64,000 nucleotides of DNA from Cercis canadensis (taxonomy: Eukaryota; Streptophyta; Magnoliopsida; Fabales; Fabaceae), in the NCBI GenBank assembly GCA_003255065.1, contig QAOA01002140.1, positions 82,834 through 146,833 on the forward strand. Direction: 5' to 3'. A model generated the notes under the pieces. That model made no database searches. It worked only from the letters and a program-made list of their open reading frames with translations, and had not been told where the DNA came from. Both the position numbers and the translations under genes were made by a program. Positions 38,931 through 50,990 of the stretch are shown in pieces. Within the stretch, counting starts at the first letter, position 1. Each line of letters starts with the position of its first letter.

Positions 38931-39087
38931 CACTTTTTCTTGTAGTGAGAGAATCCTACATAAAAAATGGTGAGCTAATGTCTTCCCCATGGCCTTCCCT
39001 AAATTTCCTTGGCTTGGTTGATAAAATTTACATATATTAGCTAGTTAATGACGCTCATTTTTCATGTATGTAATTCATACTCCACAG

Positions 39088-41406
39088 GAGCATGTGGTTG
39101 GTCCTGAATCTCCTGATAATTTGATTTTTGATGCTGGAGACATTGCACCTAAAAGGCCAGTAACTGATTTAGACCAGGTTTTATACTCTTATATATTTGT
39201 ATCTTAGTTCTTAGCAGATCCAATATTGCTTCATGTTGATGCTGAATTTCCTGATCATTCTAGTTCTGATTGATTTTGTAATTCTTACTTCCTGCAGGAG
39301 CCTGTGCATACTCCAAATGCTGATGATATTCATGCTGGTTTCTTGTGCCAGACAACCACAGATTCTGAGAAAGTCCTTCCTTTTCCTGAGGGGACTATGT
39401 TAACAAATATATTGGACATTAAATTGCCGGCTGAAGACGTTGGCCATGCATTACAGTTTCTGGAGTTTTGTTCAGTTTTCCAAGAGGTAACCCTTTCACG
39501 TTGATTTAGTCAAATTTATTTTTGGTCGATGCATGATCTTCTACAAAACTGAATTAATTCTTTTTTTTTTTCATGTAAAAATTGCTGCACCTCTTAACTG
39601 TTTTCACTTTTTTTTCTTCTATTTATCATCAGGTTCTTGATGTAAATGAAGGAGAACCTGAAGCTGTACTCCAAAAATTAGTGCATGAACAAAATACGCA
39701 CTATGGAAAAATCATTCAGTTTCACGTCAAAATGTTTGAGTTTCATACGCATTGATTCATTAAATGCGTAAGTCGTACTATCTTACTATATTTTAGCTTG
39801 ATTCAATAAATATGTAAATTATTCAGTTTCACGTAAAAAGTCTTACAATCCTATATAGTTCATGAAAACCTTGATCCTGTGGATCACTTTGGTGTAGGTC
39901 TTTACGCTTAGATACAACTGATGGAGCGAACTCATGGTTGAAATCTCTGTGGAATTCAATCTCCGAACCTATTCTTGAATCAGAAGAGTTGCAGTTAGAT
40001 GTTCTTTGTGAAAGCAACAATGTGTACCAGAATTTAGAATTCTCGAAGAAGCTTCAAATACTGAAGTTTATTTGTGATGAATGTTTAAACACCCAGTAAG
40101 TAATTAGAGTTCAACAAGGAAATAATCCTTGTTTCTTAAGTAGTATTCATTTTTAGGTTATAGTAATTTGAAACTAATGCATATTATCCTTTCAGGAAAA
40201 TAGTGAATTACATTGATGAAGAATATTTGACTTTTGCTGAAAGAGGAAAAGAAGCAAGAAAACAGTTTTCTGCAGCGAAGAAAAAGGTAATAAATTAAGT
40301 GGTGGAGCATGCTTTCGATAGTACTTCTCTACTTTCCGTGCATTCCTAATTTGGTTCACATTTTGTCTACAGATAAAAGATCTTCAGCAGGAACTGCAGA
40401 ATGAGAAACAACTTCATGATGAGATGCTTGCCAGAGAAAATGATGATCCTGATTCAATTTTAAGGCACGAAGCTCTTATTTCAAAGATAGAAGATAAACT
40501 GAAACAAGTTCAGGATGAGATGCTTGTGGCAAAGGGCAAGGTTCCAAAAAGTATGTTGTGGAATTTAAGAATTTCTGTTACTGCATATAACTTTACATAC
40601 TTCATATCTAAAGATCTTCTTTCTATTGATAATTACTTTATTTCATTCTAATGATTGGCTTTTTCGCTTATAATTTTGTAGGGAAGCAAAGACCAGAAAC
40701 TCTTAGAACTGACCCCATATTTATTGATTCATCTGGTAAAAAATTTTGGAAACTTAAATGTTTCTCTGAAGAAGAAGCTGTATTATTGCAAGGTAATTTT
40801 TTTTTTTTTTTTTGTTCAATGACTTGTGGTTCTAGTGGCACTTCCTCTACTTCCTATTACTAACATATACTTCCCTTCCTTTTTCCAGTGCATTGCACTC
40901 CTATATAACAAATTTTTTTTTTTTTTTTCTAATAGTTGACCATTGTTGTCTTTGTATACAACTCATTTTAATTTTTGAAAGAACACCATGCACAGATGTC
41001 AAACCTTCGGATGAAGCTAACTCTGATGAAAGATGGTTTGTTTATGGTGCTGACCAGAAGCATGAAATTGAGGACTACATTTCTTCAAGGTGAGATAAGT
41101 TGTCACGGTCCAAGTGCATTGTTCTTATGGCTTTGAAGTTTGAGCTTTTGCTTGAGTAACATGGGATTGTTTTTGTGCTTTATATTGTCAAGGGACATGA
41201 AGTTTGGTATTCTGAAGTTTGATATTTTTTCTGAAGTTATGTAACTAGGATGCCTCTTTTAATTCATGATTCATCTATCTGAAAATTTTATCATTAACAT
41301 GCTAAACTACTTATGTCTTCTTTCCATTAGTCGCAGGACTAAAAGATCAAAAACTCGAAATGTTGCCCACACTCGTCCAAATGAAAGCAGTGAAGCAAAC
41401 ATGTAG
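39088..41406 (+). pseudogene. C-terminal half of a DDT-like / 4CXXC_R1-type nuclear protein gene, frameshifted
   Basis: Nine exons with GT-AG borders: 39088-39177, 39298-39486, 39633-39767, 39898-40095, 40196-40286, 40373-40550, 40682-40792, 40936-41089, 41331-41406. Phases agree throughout except for one single-base indel near 39735-39743, which otherwise leads to TGA at 39753-39755. About 406 residues are encoded. The second and third exons match the DDT-like region of plant proteins annotated as zinc-finger domain of monoamine-oxidase A repressor R1 (LPAEDVGHALQFLEFCSVFQ, then SKKLQILKFICDECLNT). A coiled coil (IKDLQQELQNEKQ) follows, then SDERWFVYGADQKHEIEDYI and a basic tail. Relatives carry a CXXC-type zinc finger N-terminal to this; it is absent here, replaced by a CACTA terminus 140 bp upstream. 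The start of exon 8 is uncertain. A probable 3' UTR intron spans 41423-41542. Chromatin binding is known only for the wider family. Sequencing error could explain the frameshift. Confidence 0.75.
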
Positions 41407-43659
41407 CTCATTTGTAATTAAGGTTAGTATTGCCACCTTTGACTAACAGCTCTACTGTGCTATAGTGAGAACCTCCATAAATAAAGATGCTTAAATTAAG
41501 CTGATGTTTTGAAACTTAAACAATTTCTTTTTTCTTTTTCAGTGAGATGGAAGCTTGGGAGATAATCAAGGGAATTGGTGTCTACCATTTCTGGCTATAT
41601 TTATAGTTTGGCTTCCAATCTTTGATGATAGAAATTTGAAATACAATTAGGTTTCCTGGTTTGGACATTGTATAATTATTAGTCTTTGTAATATTTAAAA
41701 AGCGTTTTTAGCTCATATAATTTGGACAGTATCCGCTTAATAATAATAGCCATATGTATACATCAGTTGCACCCTTATTAGATGATTTTGAATGCCAAAA
41801 TAATTAAATATTGTAATTCTTTGATGATAGAAACATAAAATATGCTAACAGGAGTTGGTTTAGATAGTAAATATCAAAGTACTGTGATTATAAAGCTTAG
41901 GTTCAATTCTTGATGTTAGTTGTCCCTCCTTAGTTGGTAATTTGTAAATACTATTGTAAACACCTTGCTTATAAGCACTTGGCTTATGACGTACATTAAC
42001 CTTAAAATGTGACATCTTTTTTTTACCATAAACTTTAGTATACCAAAAAAAAAACATGAATACAAATTTTTTTTTCTTGAGATGAAAGGCAAAGCTTCAT
42101 TCAACTAGCATATGAAAAAAAAAAANAAAAAAAAAACACACAGGAAAGAAAATGGGAGCATCCTCGACCTAAGAGACTACTATTAATACTAATAGCCCAT
42201 GGTGTTCGCCTATTGGCAGCTTCATTACAATTGTCTTTTTCTGCAATGTAATCGTTACACGTTATAGTCTTTGCAATAATAAAACAATGTATTAATAAAG
42301 ATGAGGCTATTGCACTCCCAATTGTCTATTTACATTTCTCTTCAATATCGCATTAGCTCATACAATGTATACATGGCAGCTTCTGAATTAAACTAGATAT
42401 ACTTAAACTTTTATTTGTGTCTCAAATAATACCACCTCACTTAGTATGAGATTAGGTGATATATACTAGTGTGTAATACATATTTCTCTAATTTGATGGT
42501 ATCCTTTTTCAAGTTAAACTTATTCACATCCCTTCATCTATTTACAGTCTTATTAATCTTACACACTCTAATTGTCTATTAACACTCCTAACTAATTCTA
42601 ATATAAATATTACTTGCTCCCAGCTGCCAAATCTACAAATCTGGTTCATTTCTGAGGAATGGCAACCAACGCCACCAAAAGAATCAGTATTTGTGGCAAG
42701 ATTGATGCAACGACAATTATACTAATGAAATGACAAAAAGAACTCTTAATGGCTAAGAAATCACTTACAAATGAATAAGTGATATCAGGTTGTCTAAGTA
42801 ATATGACGTTTTATGATTAGACCCAAATTTTCAATTGCCATTTTGTGAGCATGTCAAAATTTTCCAATAAGCGTGATGGTGCCAAAAAGGACAATGACAA
42901 ATCTACAGAGTTGCGGACAGGTAGGTTAAATGCATGAGAGTTTTGTCTAATAGCAGGATTTTCTACCCCCACGGAAGAATTTTCAGAGTTTTAAGTACTA
43001 CTACCATTTGAAATTAATCATGTGGACAAAAAGATAAGAGACCGAACGAGTGGGTGAAGAGAGAGAACAAATAGAATGAGTGTAATGTACATTTAGCCAG
43101 TTTTAAATGGCACTACGATAATATTGAATATAATAATCTAAAACAAAAACTCAATATTGAGTGAAGTAGACATGTTTGGAATAGCTTCAATTTGGCCAAG
43201 AATAGAGGCCGTGGAGGGTCTCCAGCTAGTAAGCTGACTAAGGTTTTAGTTGTCAACGTACAAAACTAATGAGACAAATTTTATCTAACCAAATGATACA
43301 CTACTAATTTATATTGTTGAACAGAATACGTACATATGAAACGAACAACAAAAATGAGAAGCTGCCGACTGACATGACAATTTGGAAAGCAACCATATAT
43401 AGTGGAGTGATTATCAAAAGGTGCTTAATAAGCTTTATAAAATAAAGTAAGTTAGATAAACACAATAACCCTAATCTCCACCACTTATTACATCAAGTTA
43501 TCTATAGAATTTCCTTGTAAGCGTGTTCTCTGTAGATGGAAAATCAATAATAAATATTATAGTATCAGTAAAACGGAACTAAGACTTAAAAATACTACCA
43601 TAAGAAACAATTAAAGGAAAGAGGAAAAACCAAAAACAAAAAAACACACATATCGGGCA
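41407..43659. other. 3' UTR and intergenic spacer
   Basis: The 3' UTR with its probable intron extends to about 41700. After that I see AT-rich spacer, poly-A with an N at 42126, and no gene. Confidence 0.55.
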
Positions 43660-44025
43660 TGTAAAGGATGTCTTGAATCACAGTCTGTATAGAATTCTAA
43701 TCTGTCTAGTCTGTCTTATAGAAGAGTCCTAGTAGAATCCTAATTTGTCTAGTCTGTCTTATAGAGGAGTCATAGTTTTACTAGAATCCTAATCCTAGTA
43801 TTCTAGGGACTCTAGTTGTGAAACAAAGGCTATAAATTCACCCTTTATTTCTAGGGTTAAGAAACAAATAGAAAGAGTGAAGGAGAGACTGAGTATTGTA
43901 TTCCTAATTCCATAGTGAAACTTTGATCTACCGCTGCCCGTGGACGTAGCCCTAATTGGGTGAACCACGTAAATCTGTGTGTGCATCTGTTTATCTATTT
44001 ACTTTCTTGCTCGATTTCCATAACA
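43660..44025 (+). repeat. 5' LTR of the Copia element
   Basis: 366 bp, TG to CA, with a TATA-like GCTATAAATTC at about 43830 that would drive element transcription. Confidence 0.9.
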
Positions 44026-44077
44026 AGTGGTAGCAGAGCCTAGTTTGTCTCTTCTGTTTTTTGTTTGATCGAGCAAG

Positions 44078-47000
44078 ATGTCGCACAATGTGAAGATCAA
44101 GAAATTCACTGGGAAAAATAGTTTCAGTCTATGGCGCATCAAAATGTGCACTTTGTTGAAATAGCAAGGAATCTGGACGCCTTTATCCAAACTACTACTT
44201 GCAAGGATGACCGACCCTGAATTTGCTGAGTTAGAAGAGAAAGCTCATTCGACTATCTTATCCTGCCTAGCAGACAAAATCATATATGAAGTAGCTTCTG
44301 AAGAAACTACGACTGGTCTGTGGCTAAAGTTAGAGAGCATGTACGTGACGAAGTCTCTAACTAACAAGCTTCTGTTTAAAAAGCGTATGTTTGCTCTCCA
44401 TATGAAGGAAGGTACACCTCTGAAAGATCATCTAGATGAATTGAACTCCATTCTGATGGATCTGAGAAACATTGATGAGAAGATAGATGATCAGGATGCT
44501 GCCCTAATTCTATTAGTCTCTTTAACAGCATCCTATGAGAATTTTGTCAATTCTTATTGTATTGGTAAAGATTGCATCACTCTGGAAGAAGTCAGATCTA
44601 GCCTTCATATGCTAGAAATCCGACAACAGGCATCTGGTAATGGTGATGATAGTCCTGCAGTTGGGTTGGTGACCACGGTTTCTAATAAGGGCAAGTGGAA
44701 GAAGAAGGGAAAAGGTCAGAATAAGTCCAAGATGGAACCGAAGGTGGATCCAAAGGACATCTGTAGATACTGCAAGGAACCGGGACACTGGAAATATGAA
44801 TGTCCAAAGAAAAAGAAAAATAATAGGAGCAATTTGGTTGCTGCTATAGCCAAAAGAGAATCCTCTTCAGAATCAGACTTGGTTCTTACAGTTGTTGATC
44901 ATCAGCACTCGTCAGATCAGTGGGTGCTAGACTCTGGATGCTCGTATCATATGTGTCCTTCTAGGGACTGGTTTTCAACATATCAAAAGAGAGATTGAGG
45001 AAACGTTTTAATGGGCAATGATGCGCCCTGCAAAACGGTTGGTATTGGTACTATTCAGATCAAGATGCATGATGGGGTGGTAAGAACTCTTACTAATGTT
45101 TGACATGTTCTACAGCTAAGGAAGAATCTGATATCTTTGGGTGTCATGGACACCAAAGGCTTCCTATGCATAATTGAAGGTGGAGAGATGTTGATTAGTA
45201 AGGGTGCCACAGTCGTCATGAAAGGAGTTAAGCAAGGTAACCTTTATGCCTTACAAGGTTCCACAGTGACAGGTTTAGTATTTTCAGTTTCTGGTTTTGA
45301 AAAATTTTGGTCTGATTAGACCAAGATCTGGCACATGCATCTTGGGCATATAAGTGAAAGAGGAATGTCAATTCTGAGTAAACAGGGCCTTCTTGGAGGA
45401 TGCAAGGCAGAATAATTTCAGTTTTGTGAGCACTGCATTTTTTGGGAAGCAGCACATGAATAAATTTCCAAAAGCAGTTCATAGTACGAAGACCACTCTG
45501 GACTACATTCACTCATATTGCTGGGGCCCATCTCGGGTCCCGTCTCTTGGAGGTGCTAGGTATTTTGTGTCCTTTATTGATGACTACTCAAGGAAGACCT
45601 AGGTATTCATGTTGAAGTAGAAGAATGAAGCCTTCAAAGTCTTTAAGCAGTGGAAGATTCTTGTTGAGAATCAAATGGGAAATAAGATCAAACATCTTCA
45701 AACTGATAATGACTTAGAGTTCTGTTCTAAAGAGTTCAGTGAGTTTTGTAAGTCTGAAGGCATCACTAGACATCATACTGTTAGAGAAACCCCACAACAG
45801 AATGGTGTTGCATAAAGGATGAATAGGACACTGTTGGAGAGAGCTCGTTGCATGCTCTCTAATGCTGGTATAAGTCAGAGTTTCTGGGCTGAGGCTGTTA
45901 ATACAGCTTGTTATCTGGTGAATCGGTCTCCTGCTACTGCCTTAAACTGTAAAACACCCATTCAGGTATGGTCTGAAAAACCTGCTGATTACTCTGGTCT
46001 TAGAATATTTGGTTGTCCTTCTTATTATCATGTTAGTGAGGGTAAGTTAGAATCGAAAACCAAGAAAGGGTTGTTTATGGGCGATGAAAATGGGGTGAAA
46101 GGATATAAAATCTGGTCTCCATCTGGAAAAAAAAAAAAAAAAAGTAATTATCTCTAAGAATGTTACCTTTGATAAAAATTACATGCTTCACCCGAGATTA
46201 GAGTTTGATGTTTCAGGAAAGCAGGATAGTGTTACCAAATAGATGGAGTTTGAATTGGCTCCTAATAGCAAACAAGGTAACTTACCTTAGGCTGATGAGG
46301 TTACTGAATCTGGTGTTGAATTGACATAGTCACATAGTATTGCTATTGACAGACCTCGCAGGCAGGTCAGGCCCCCTCAAAGATATGGTTTTGAAGACAT
46401 TGTGGCATATGCCCTATAAGTGGTAGAGGAGGTAGAGTCTCCAGACCCCTCTACCTATCGGGAAGCCATCACAGGGGCTAAGTCTGCTCAGTAGGTTGTT
46501 GCAATGGGTGAAGAGATGGAGTCTCTTCACAAGAACCAAATATGGGAGTTAGTTAAATCTCAACAGGGGAGAAGTGTAGTAGGCTGCTAGTGGATTTTCA
46601 AGAAGAAGTTTAGTACCCCAGAGGCTAAAGGCATTAGATACAAAGCCCGTCCAGTTGCAAAAGGTTACAATCAAAAAGAGGGTGTGGATTACAATGAGAT
46701 ATTCTCACCAGTGGTAAGACACACTTCTATCTGAATGCTACTAGCATTGGTAGCACATCAGGATTTGGAACTTGAGCAGCTTAATGTAAAACTAACTTTT
46801 TTACATGGAAAGCTTGAGGAGGAGATTTTGATGAGTCAGCCAGAGGGATTTGTGGTTCAGGGAAAAGAGGACCATGTCTGTAGACTTCAGAGATCTCTGT
46901 ATGGGCTGAAGCAATCCCCTAGGCAATGGTACAAGAGATTTGACAGCTTCATGATTGATCACGGGTACAACAGGAATCTTTATGACTGTTGCGTGTATCA

Positions 47001-47987
47001 CAGTAAGGTAGAGGATGATTGTTTCATTTATCTACTTCTGTATGTGGATGACATGCTCATTGCATCTCGGGATAAGTCTGCAATTCAAAAGTTGAAGTCC
47101 CTATTTAGTGCAGAGTTTGACATGAAATATTTGGGAAAGGCTGAGAAGATTTTAGGTATGGAGATTCACAGGGATCACATTTAAAAAAGCTCTTCTTATC
47201 TCAGAAGGTTCTATCCTGTTTTAGGATGTCTACAGCGAAACCTCTAAGTACTCCTTCAGCTGCCAATGTTCATCTTTATATAGCTCTTGCACCTCAGTCT
47301 CAGGCAGATTTGGAGTATATGACTCGGGTTCCGTATGCTAGTGCAGTGGGGAGTTTCATGTATGCTATGGTGTGCACGAGGCCAGATATTGCACATGCAG
47401 TAAGTGTAATGAGCAGATTTCTGAGTCAACCTGGGAAGGAACACTGGAAGGCTGTGAAGCGTTTTTTTCGATATTTGAGAGGTACATCAAATGTTGGGTT
47501 GATCTATTGAGGTGATACAAGTTGTGTACTTGTTGGTTATTCAGATTCAGACTATGTTGCAGATATGGATGCTAAGAGATCAGTGACAAACTATGTATTC
47601 ACAATTGGTAATTCTCTTGTCAGTTGGAAGGCTACTCTTCAGCCTTCAGTTGTTTTATCTACCACAGAAGCTGAATATATGGCATTGACAGAGGCAACTA
47701 AGGAATGGATTTTGCTGAATGGGTTAATTGGTGACCTTGGCCTTCCTCAGGATTAAGCTATCATATTCTATGATAGTTTAAGTGCTATTTGTTTGGCCAA
47801 CGATCAAGTCCATCATGATAGGACAAAGCACATTGATGTTCATTATCATTTCATTCGTACAGAAAACAAAATCAAGGTTAAGAAGATTGGTACTCAAGAT
47901 AATCCAGCAGATATGTTCACTAAGCCCGTTCCTAAAAGCAAGTTCATGCATTGTTTGGACTTGCAAAATGTTGACAGTTGGAGATAG
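44078..47987 (+). pseudogene. Copia gag-pol polyprotein, multiply broken
   Basis: The start is MSHNVKIKKFTGKNSFSLW at 44078, with TAG at 44162-44164 right after. The longest gag piece (44207-44998) has the zinc knuckle CRYCKEPGHWKYEC and the protease motif WVLDSGCSYHM. Integrase remains at about 45300-46157 (HLGHISERG, YFVSFIDDYSRKT, NRTLLERARCMLSNA). Reverse transcriptase lies at 46735-47184, with LEQLNVKLTFLHGKLEEEIL, SLYGLKQSPRQWYKRFDSFM and the active-site YVDDMLIA. RNase H follows to 47987 (STTEAEYMALTEATKEW, NPADMFTKPVPKSKF). More than a dozen stops and a few frameshifts interrupt it, so no functional polyprotein can be made. The YVDD context and the domain order place it near Tnt1/Tork. 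Confidence 0.92.
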
Positions 47988-48062
47988 CCCTAAAGGGCAA
48001 GCAGCGGTAGAGTCTGGAGCAGCCACTTGTGGATGAAGAGAATTCAATCCAAGGTGGAGATT

Positions 48063-48385
48063 TGTAAAGGATGTCTTGAATCTCAATCTGTTTAGAATTC
48101 TAATATGTCTAGTCTGTCTTATACAAGAGTCATAGTTTAACTAGAATCCTAATCCTAGTATTCTAGGGACTCTAGCTGTAAAACAAAGGCTATAAATTTA
48201 CCCTTTGTTTTTAGGGTTAAGGGACAGATAGAAATAGTGAAGGAGAGGCTGAGTATTGTATTCCTGATTCCATAGTGAAACTTTGATCTACCGCTGCCCG
48301 TGGACGTAGCCCTAATTGGGTGAACCACGTAAATTTGTGTGCGCATCTGTTTATCTGTTTACTTTTTTGCTCGATTTCCGTAACA
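48063..48385 (+). repeat. 3' LTR of the Copia element
   Basis: 323 bp, closely matching the 5' LTR apart from the 43 bp that is duplicated there. Confidence 0.9.
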
Positions 48386-48661
48386 AGGTAAACTGACCCA
48401 AAAGCTAGTATAAGAAAAGATATAACTCTCAAATATTAACATAGAAGTCAAATTATAAAACACTAATGATAAATATAAGACTAATCAACATAAGAGTCGA
48501 GCTTTTCTTTTTTGTTTGGTTACTAAGAAACATAAACGCATAATTTAACCTAAGAGATGCATGAGAAACGAAGATCATACATAGAGTCTAAGTGAAAAAG
48601 AAAAAAGAAAAGCCAAAGGACTAAGATACATATATAGGAAATAATAATTATGGATCTAAAC

Positions 48662-50990
48662 TTAGGGGCATGAAGGCAAGTGATCACTATCAGGCTTGAA
48701 CCTTCTCCAATACCAATAATTCCTCCAGACTTTGGTCATATCTTCAATAGGAATGTTCTTAGTCTCCGGAAAGAAGGCGTAGACGAAGGCAAACATGAAA
48801 GCCACGAAGAATGAGAAGAAGATGAACAATCCGAACTTCACATGGCAAAGCATGATGAGGAATAGCCGGATAAACTAGGAATGTGCACAACATGTTGACA
48901 CACACAGTGATGCTCTGCGCTGTAGATCGAATTTCCAATGGAAAAATCTCACTTGGTACAAGTCATCCAAGAGGACCCCATGACCAAGCAAATGCAATAA
49001 CAAAGGCACAAATAAAGGCCACCATTAGAGCTGCATACCATGTTGGCAAATTGGTCACCTCCCCAGAAACCCCAAATTTCCATTCGATGAAACCAGCCGC
49101 CAAAGCCTGAAATATAAGCATCTGAGCTCCACCTTCAAGGAAGAGGATTTGTTTACCCCACCTATCAGTGCCATAGATAGAGACATCAGTTGCCAGTGCA
49201 TTGAAACTACCAGTAATGAGAGCCGAAAGAAAGGAAGCGTTATCACCAAACCCTATGGTTTTGAAGAGCACAGGAGCATAGAACATGACCACATTGATGC
49301 TGGTGAACTGTTGCAAGAAGGGAATGAGAATGGACATAACCAGCTGAGGTCTATATTGTTGAATAGTTTGTAAAGGTGTTTATTTAACCAAGTCCCACAT
49401 TGGTTGAATTAAGAATGTAAAAGGCTTTATAAATATAAACTGAAGTTATAGAGTAACTTTAGATAAATGGGCACAAGCCCATTAGGCTAAGGCTCAATAG
49501 CCTAGCAAGTCAAAGATGCTTAATGGTCTTTGATGTCTATTCCGAATAGACAATCATGTTTGTTAATTATTGACCAGTCACATTTGTTCAATTCGTGCCT
49601 TTTCAAGTCTATTAAAGGGAATTTCCTAATGCATTAAAATTCACTTTTCTATTGAGAGTTTTTTTTTAGGGCTTTGTTGTATCCTAGGGTAACTTGCTTT
49701 TATAGAGAAGCAATATTACACTCAAGACAGTGTAATTGTTCACGCCTCAAAGCCAACCTAGTTAGTCTCCATTATCATTTTTCTAACATATATTGCCTTT
49801 TAAACATTTTCCTCAAAGTGTTTTTCTCAGCCTTAGAGGCTTCACTTGCCCTCTTGATTTCTTCGAAATTCCTCCTCCAGTTCTTCTCAATCGTTGAGTT
49901 TGGAGTGTTTGGAAGAAACATTGCAGGAACTGCAAAGAGGAGAGCAGGGACAAGGGCAAAGCCAAGGCTAGCACGCCATTCCCAATCGGCACCTTTGAAT
50001 ATCATTGGTGTTACGTAGTTAATCGAATTGGCTACCAGAATGCCTATGGTGATAGATAATTGAAACATCACGTTGAGTTTATCACGGTGTTTGCAGCATC
50101 TCAGATAGATAGAGAGGCACAGACTACAATTGAACCCAAATTAAACAAAGTTAAGATAAATAATAAGCATTTAGACCAATAGGGCAAACGGAGATACAAT
50201 ATTACAAAAAATAAATTATTAAATTATTCAAATCTGCATATAAATATTCTAATGAATGCCAATAAATTATACAATATATACTAGTTAATTTAATTTGTAT
50301 TCATGATTCAGCCTCATATATATGCACAAATAATAATCAAAAAGAGTTTATGGTATGAAAATCAATTAAGTCTTCAATTACCTGAATGGAAAAACCAACA
50401 CCTAGACCCAAGAAAATCCTGCCAATATAAAGCATGGCTATGTTTTGAGCACACATATTCAACACAACTCCAACACCGAAAAGGAAACCACCGATGAGCA
50501 TGGAGAGCCGGCGACCGAGGCTTTTGGTGATAAAGGATGCAACGGCGGAAGCGAAAAGTGCAGCCAAGTAGAGGGAAGATGTGAAGAGAGTGAGTTTGAA
50601 ACTATCAAACTTGCAGTACTGATTGGTGGAAGTATCTAAAGCCTCCTGTCTATAAACACTTGGGAAGAATTTTTCCAAAAAGGAAGGCATAGATGTCACA
50701 CCTCCTAATTACAAACATAAAGATAAATTAATATAGTTAGTTACACTCACTTACACACATACCCTACATTCGTAGTAATTAATTATTTGAACTTAATTGT
50801 AGAGTTCAACACAAGACAAGACATGAGAGAAAATTAAAGAAAAGTAATTACCAGATTCACCAATATCGTAGCCAAAAAACAATCCTCCACATGCTGCTGA
50901 AACGCAGGCAACCCATACAAAGAGAGTGAGCTTTCCGGGGTAATCCTTTCTAGCAAAACCAGCATCGCCACCACCAAACCCACCAGCCAT
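48662..50990 (-). pseudogene. Hexose/H+ symporter (STP family) pseudogene split by a solo LTR
   Basis: Exons on the minus strand: 50852-50990, 50382-50704 and 48662-50123. The start MAGGFGGGDAGFARKDYPGK and the exon 1/2 join giving GYDIGESGGVTSM are typical of plant sugar transport proteins, which import monosaccharides with protons through twelve membrane helices. Exon 2 keeps [17 protein letters not shown] and [13 protein letters not shown]. Exon 3 keeps YVTPMIFKGADWEWR, then [20 protein letters not shown], then [13 protein letters not shown]. Four lesions: a frameshift at about 50090-50105; a 432 bp solo LTR (49357-49788) inside a coding codon run; TGA at 48963-48965 in place of the usual Trp after SWGPLG; and a frameshift near 48855-48870. 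Intron borders are intact, so it arose as an ordinary gene, not a retrocopy. Precise loss of the LTR would not rescue it. Confidence 0.93.
49357..49788 (-). mobile_element. Solo LTR inside the STP pseudogene, target duplication TATAT
   Basis: On the minus strand it begins TGTTAGAAAAATGATAATGG and ends CAACA. The 5 bp direct repeat TATAT flanks it (49352-49356 and 49789-49793). It aligns along its length with the solo LTR at 16147-16680 and is about 100 bp shorter. Confidence 0.92.

Larger units (their letters stand above)
34021..38947 (-). mobile_element. CACTA (En/Spm) transposon, left end truncated, carrying a hAT element
   Basis: The right end reads, on the minus strand, CACTACAAGAAAAAGTG (38947-38931), the hallmark CACTA terminus. 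Next to it, 38540-38930 holds many subterminal repeats of TTCTCACGGA and TCCGTGAGAAA in both orientations, the expected transposase-binding array. The transposase start lies at 34353 on the same strand. The other terminus is missing because the element is cut at about 34020. A complete hAT element sits between the terminus and the transposase gene. Confidence 0.85.
43660..48385 (+). mobile_element. Tork/Tnt1-like Ty1-Copia retrotransposon, both LTRs present, coding region dead
   Basis: LTRs lie at 43660-44025 and 48063-48385 (TGTAAAGGATG to TAACA). The 5' LTR is 43 bp longer because of an internal duplication of CTAATTTGTCTAGTCTGTCT. A primer-binding site (TGGTAGCAGAGC, one base off the usual initiator-Met type) begins at 44028 and a purine tract (AAGGTGGAGA) precedes the 3' LTR. 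Gag, protease, integrase, reverse transcriptase and RNase H follow in Copia order. The flanking 5 bp (GGGCA and AGGTA) match only in part, so the target duplication has diverged or is absent. Confidence 0.92.

Noticed and set aside
47782-48086. Alternative frames over the Copia RNase H end
   Set aside because: They are shadows of the frame ending at 47987, which carries the Copia motif.
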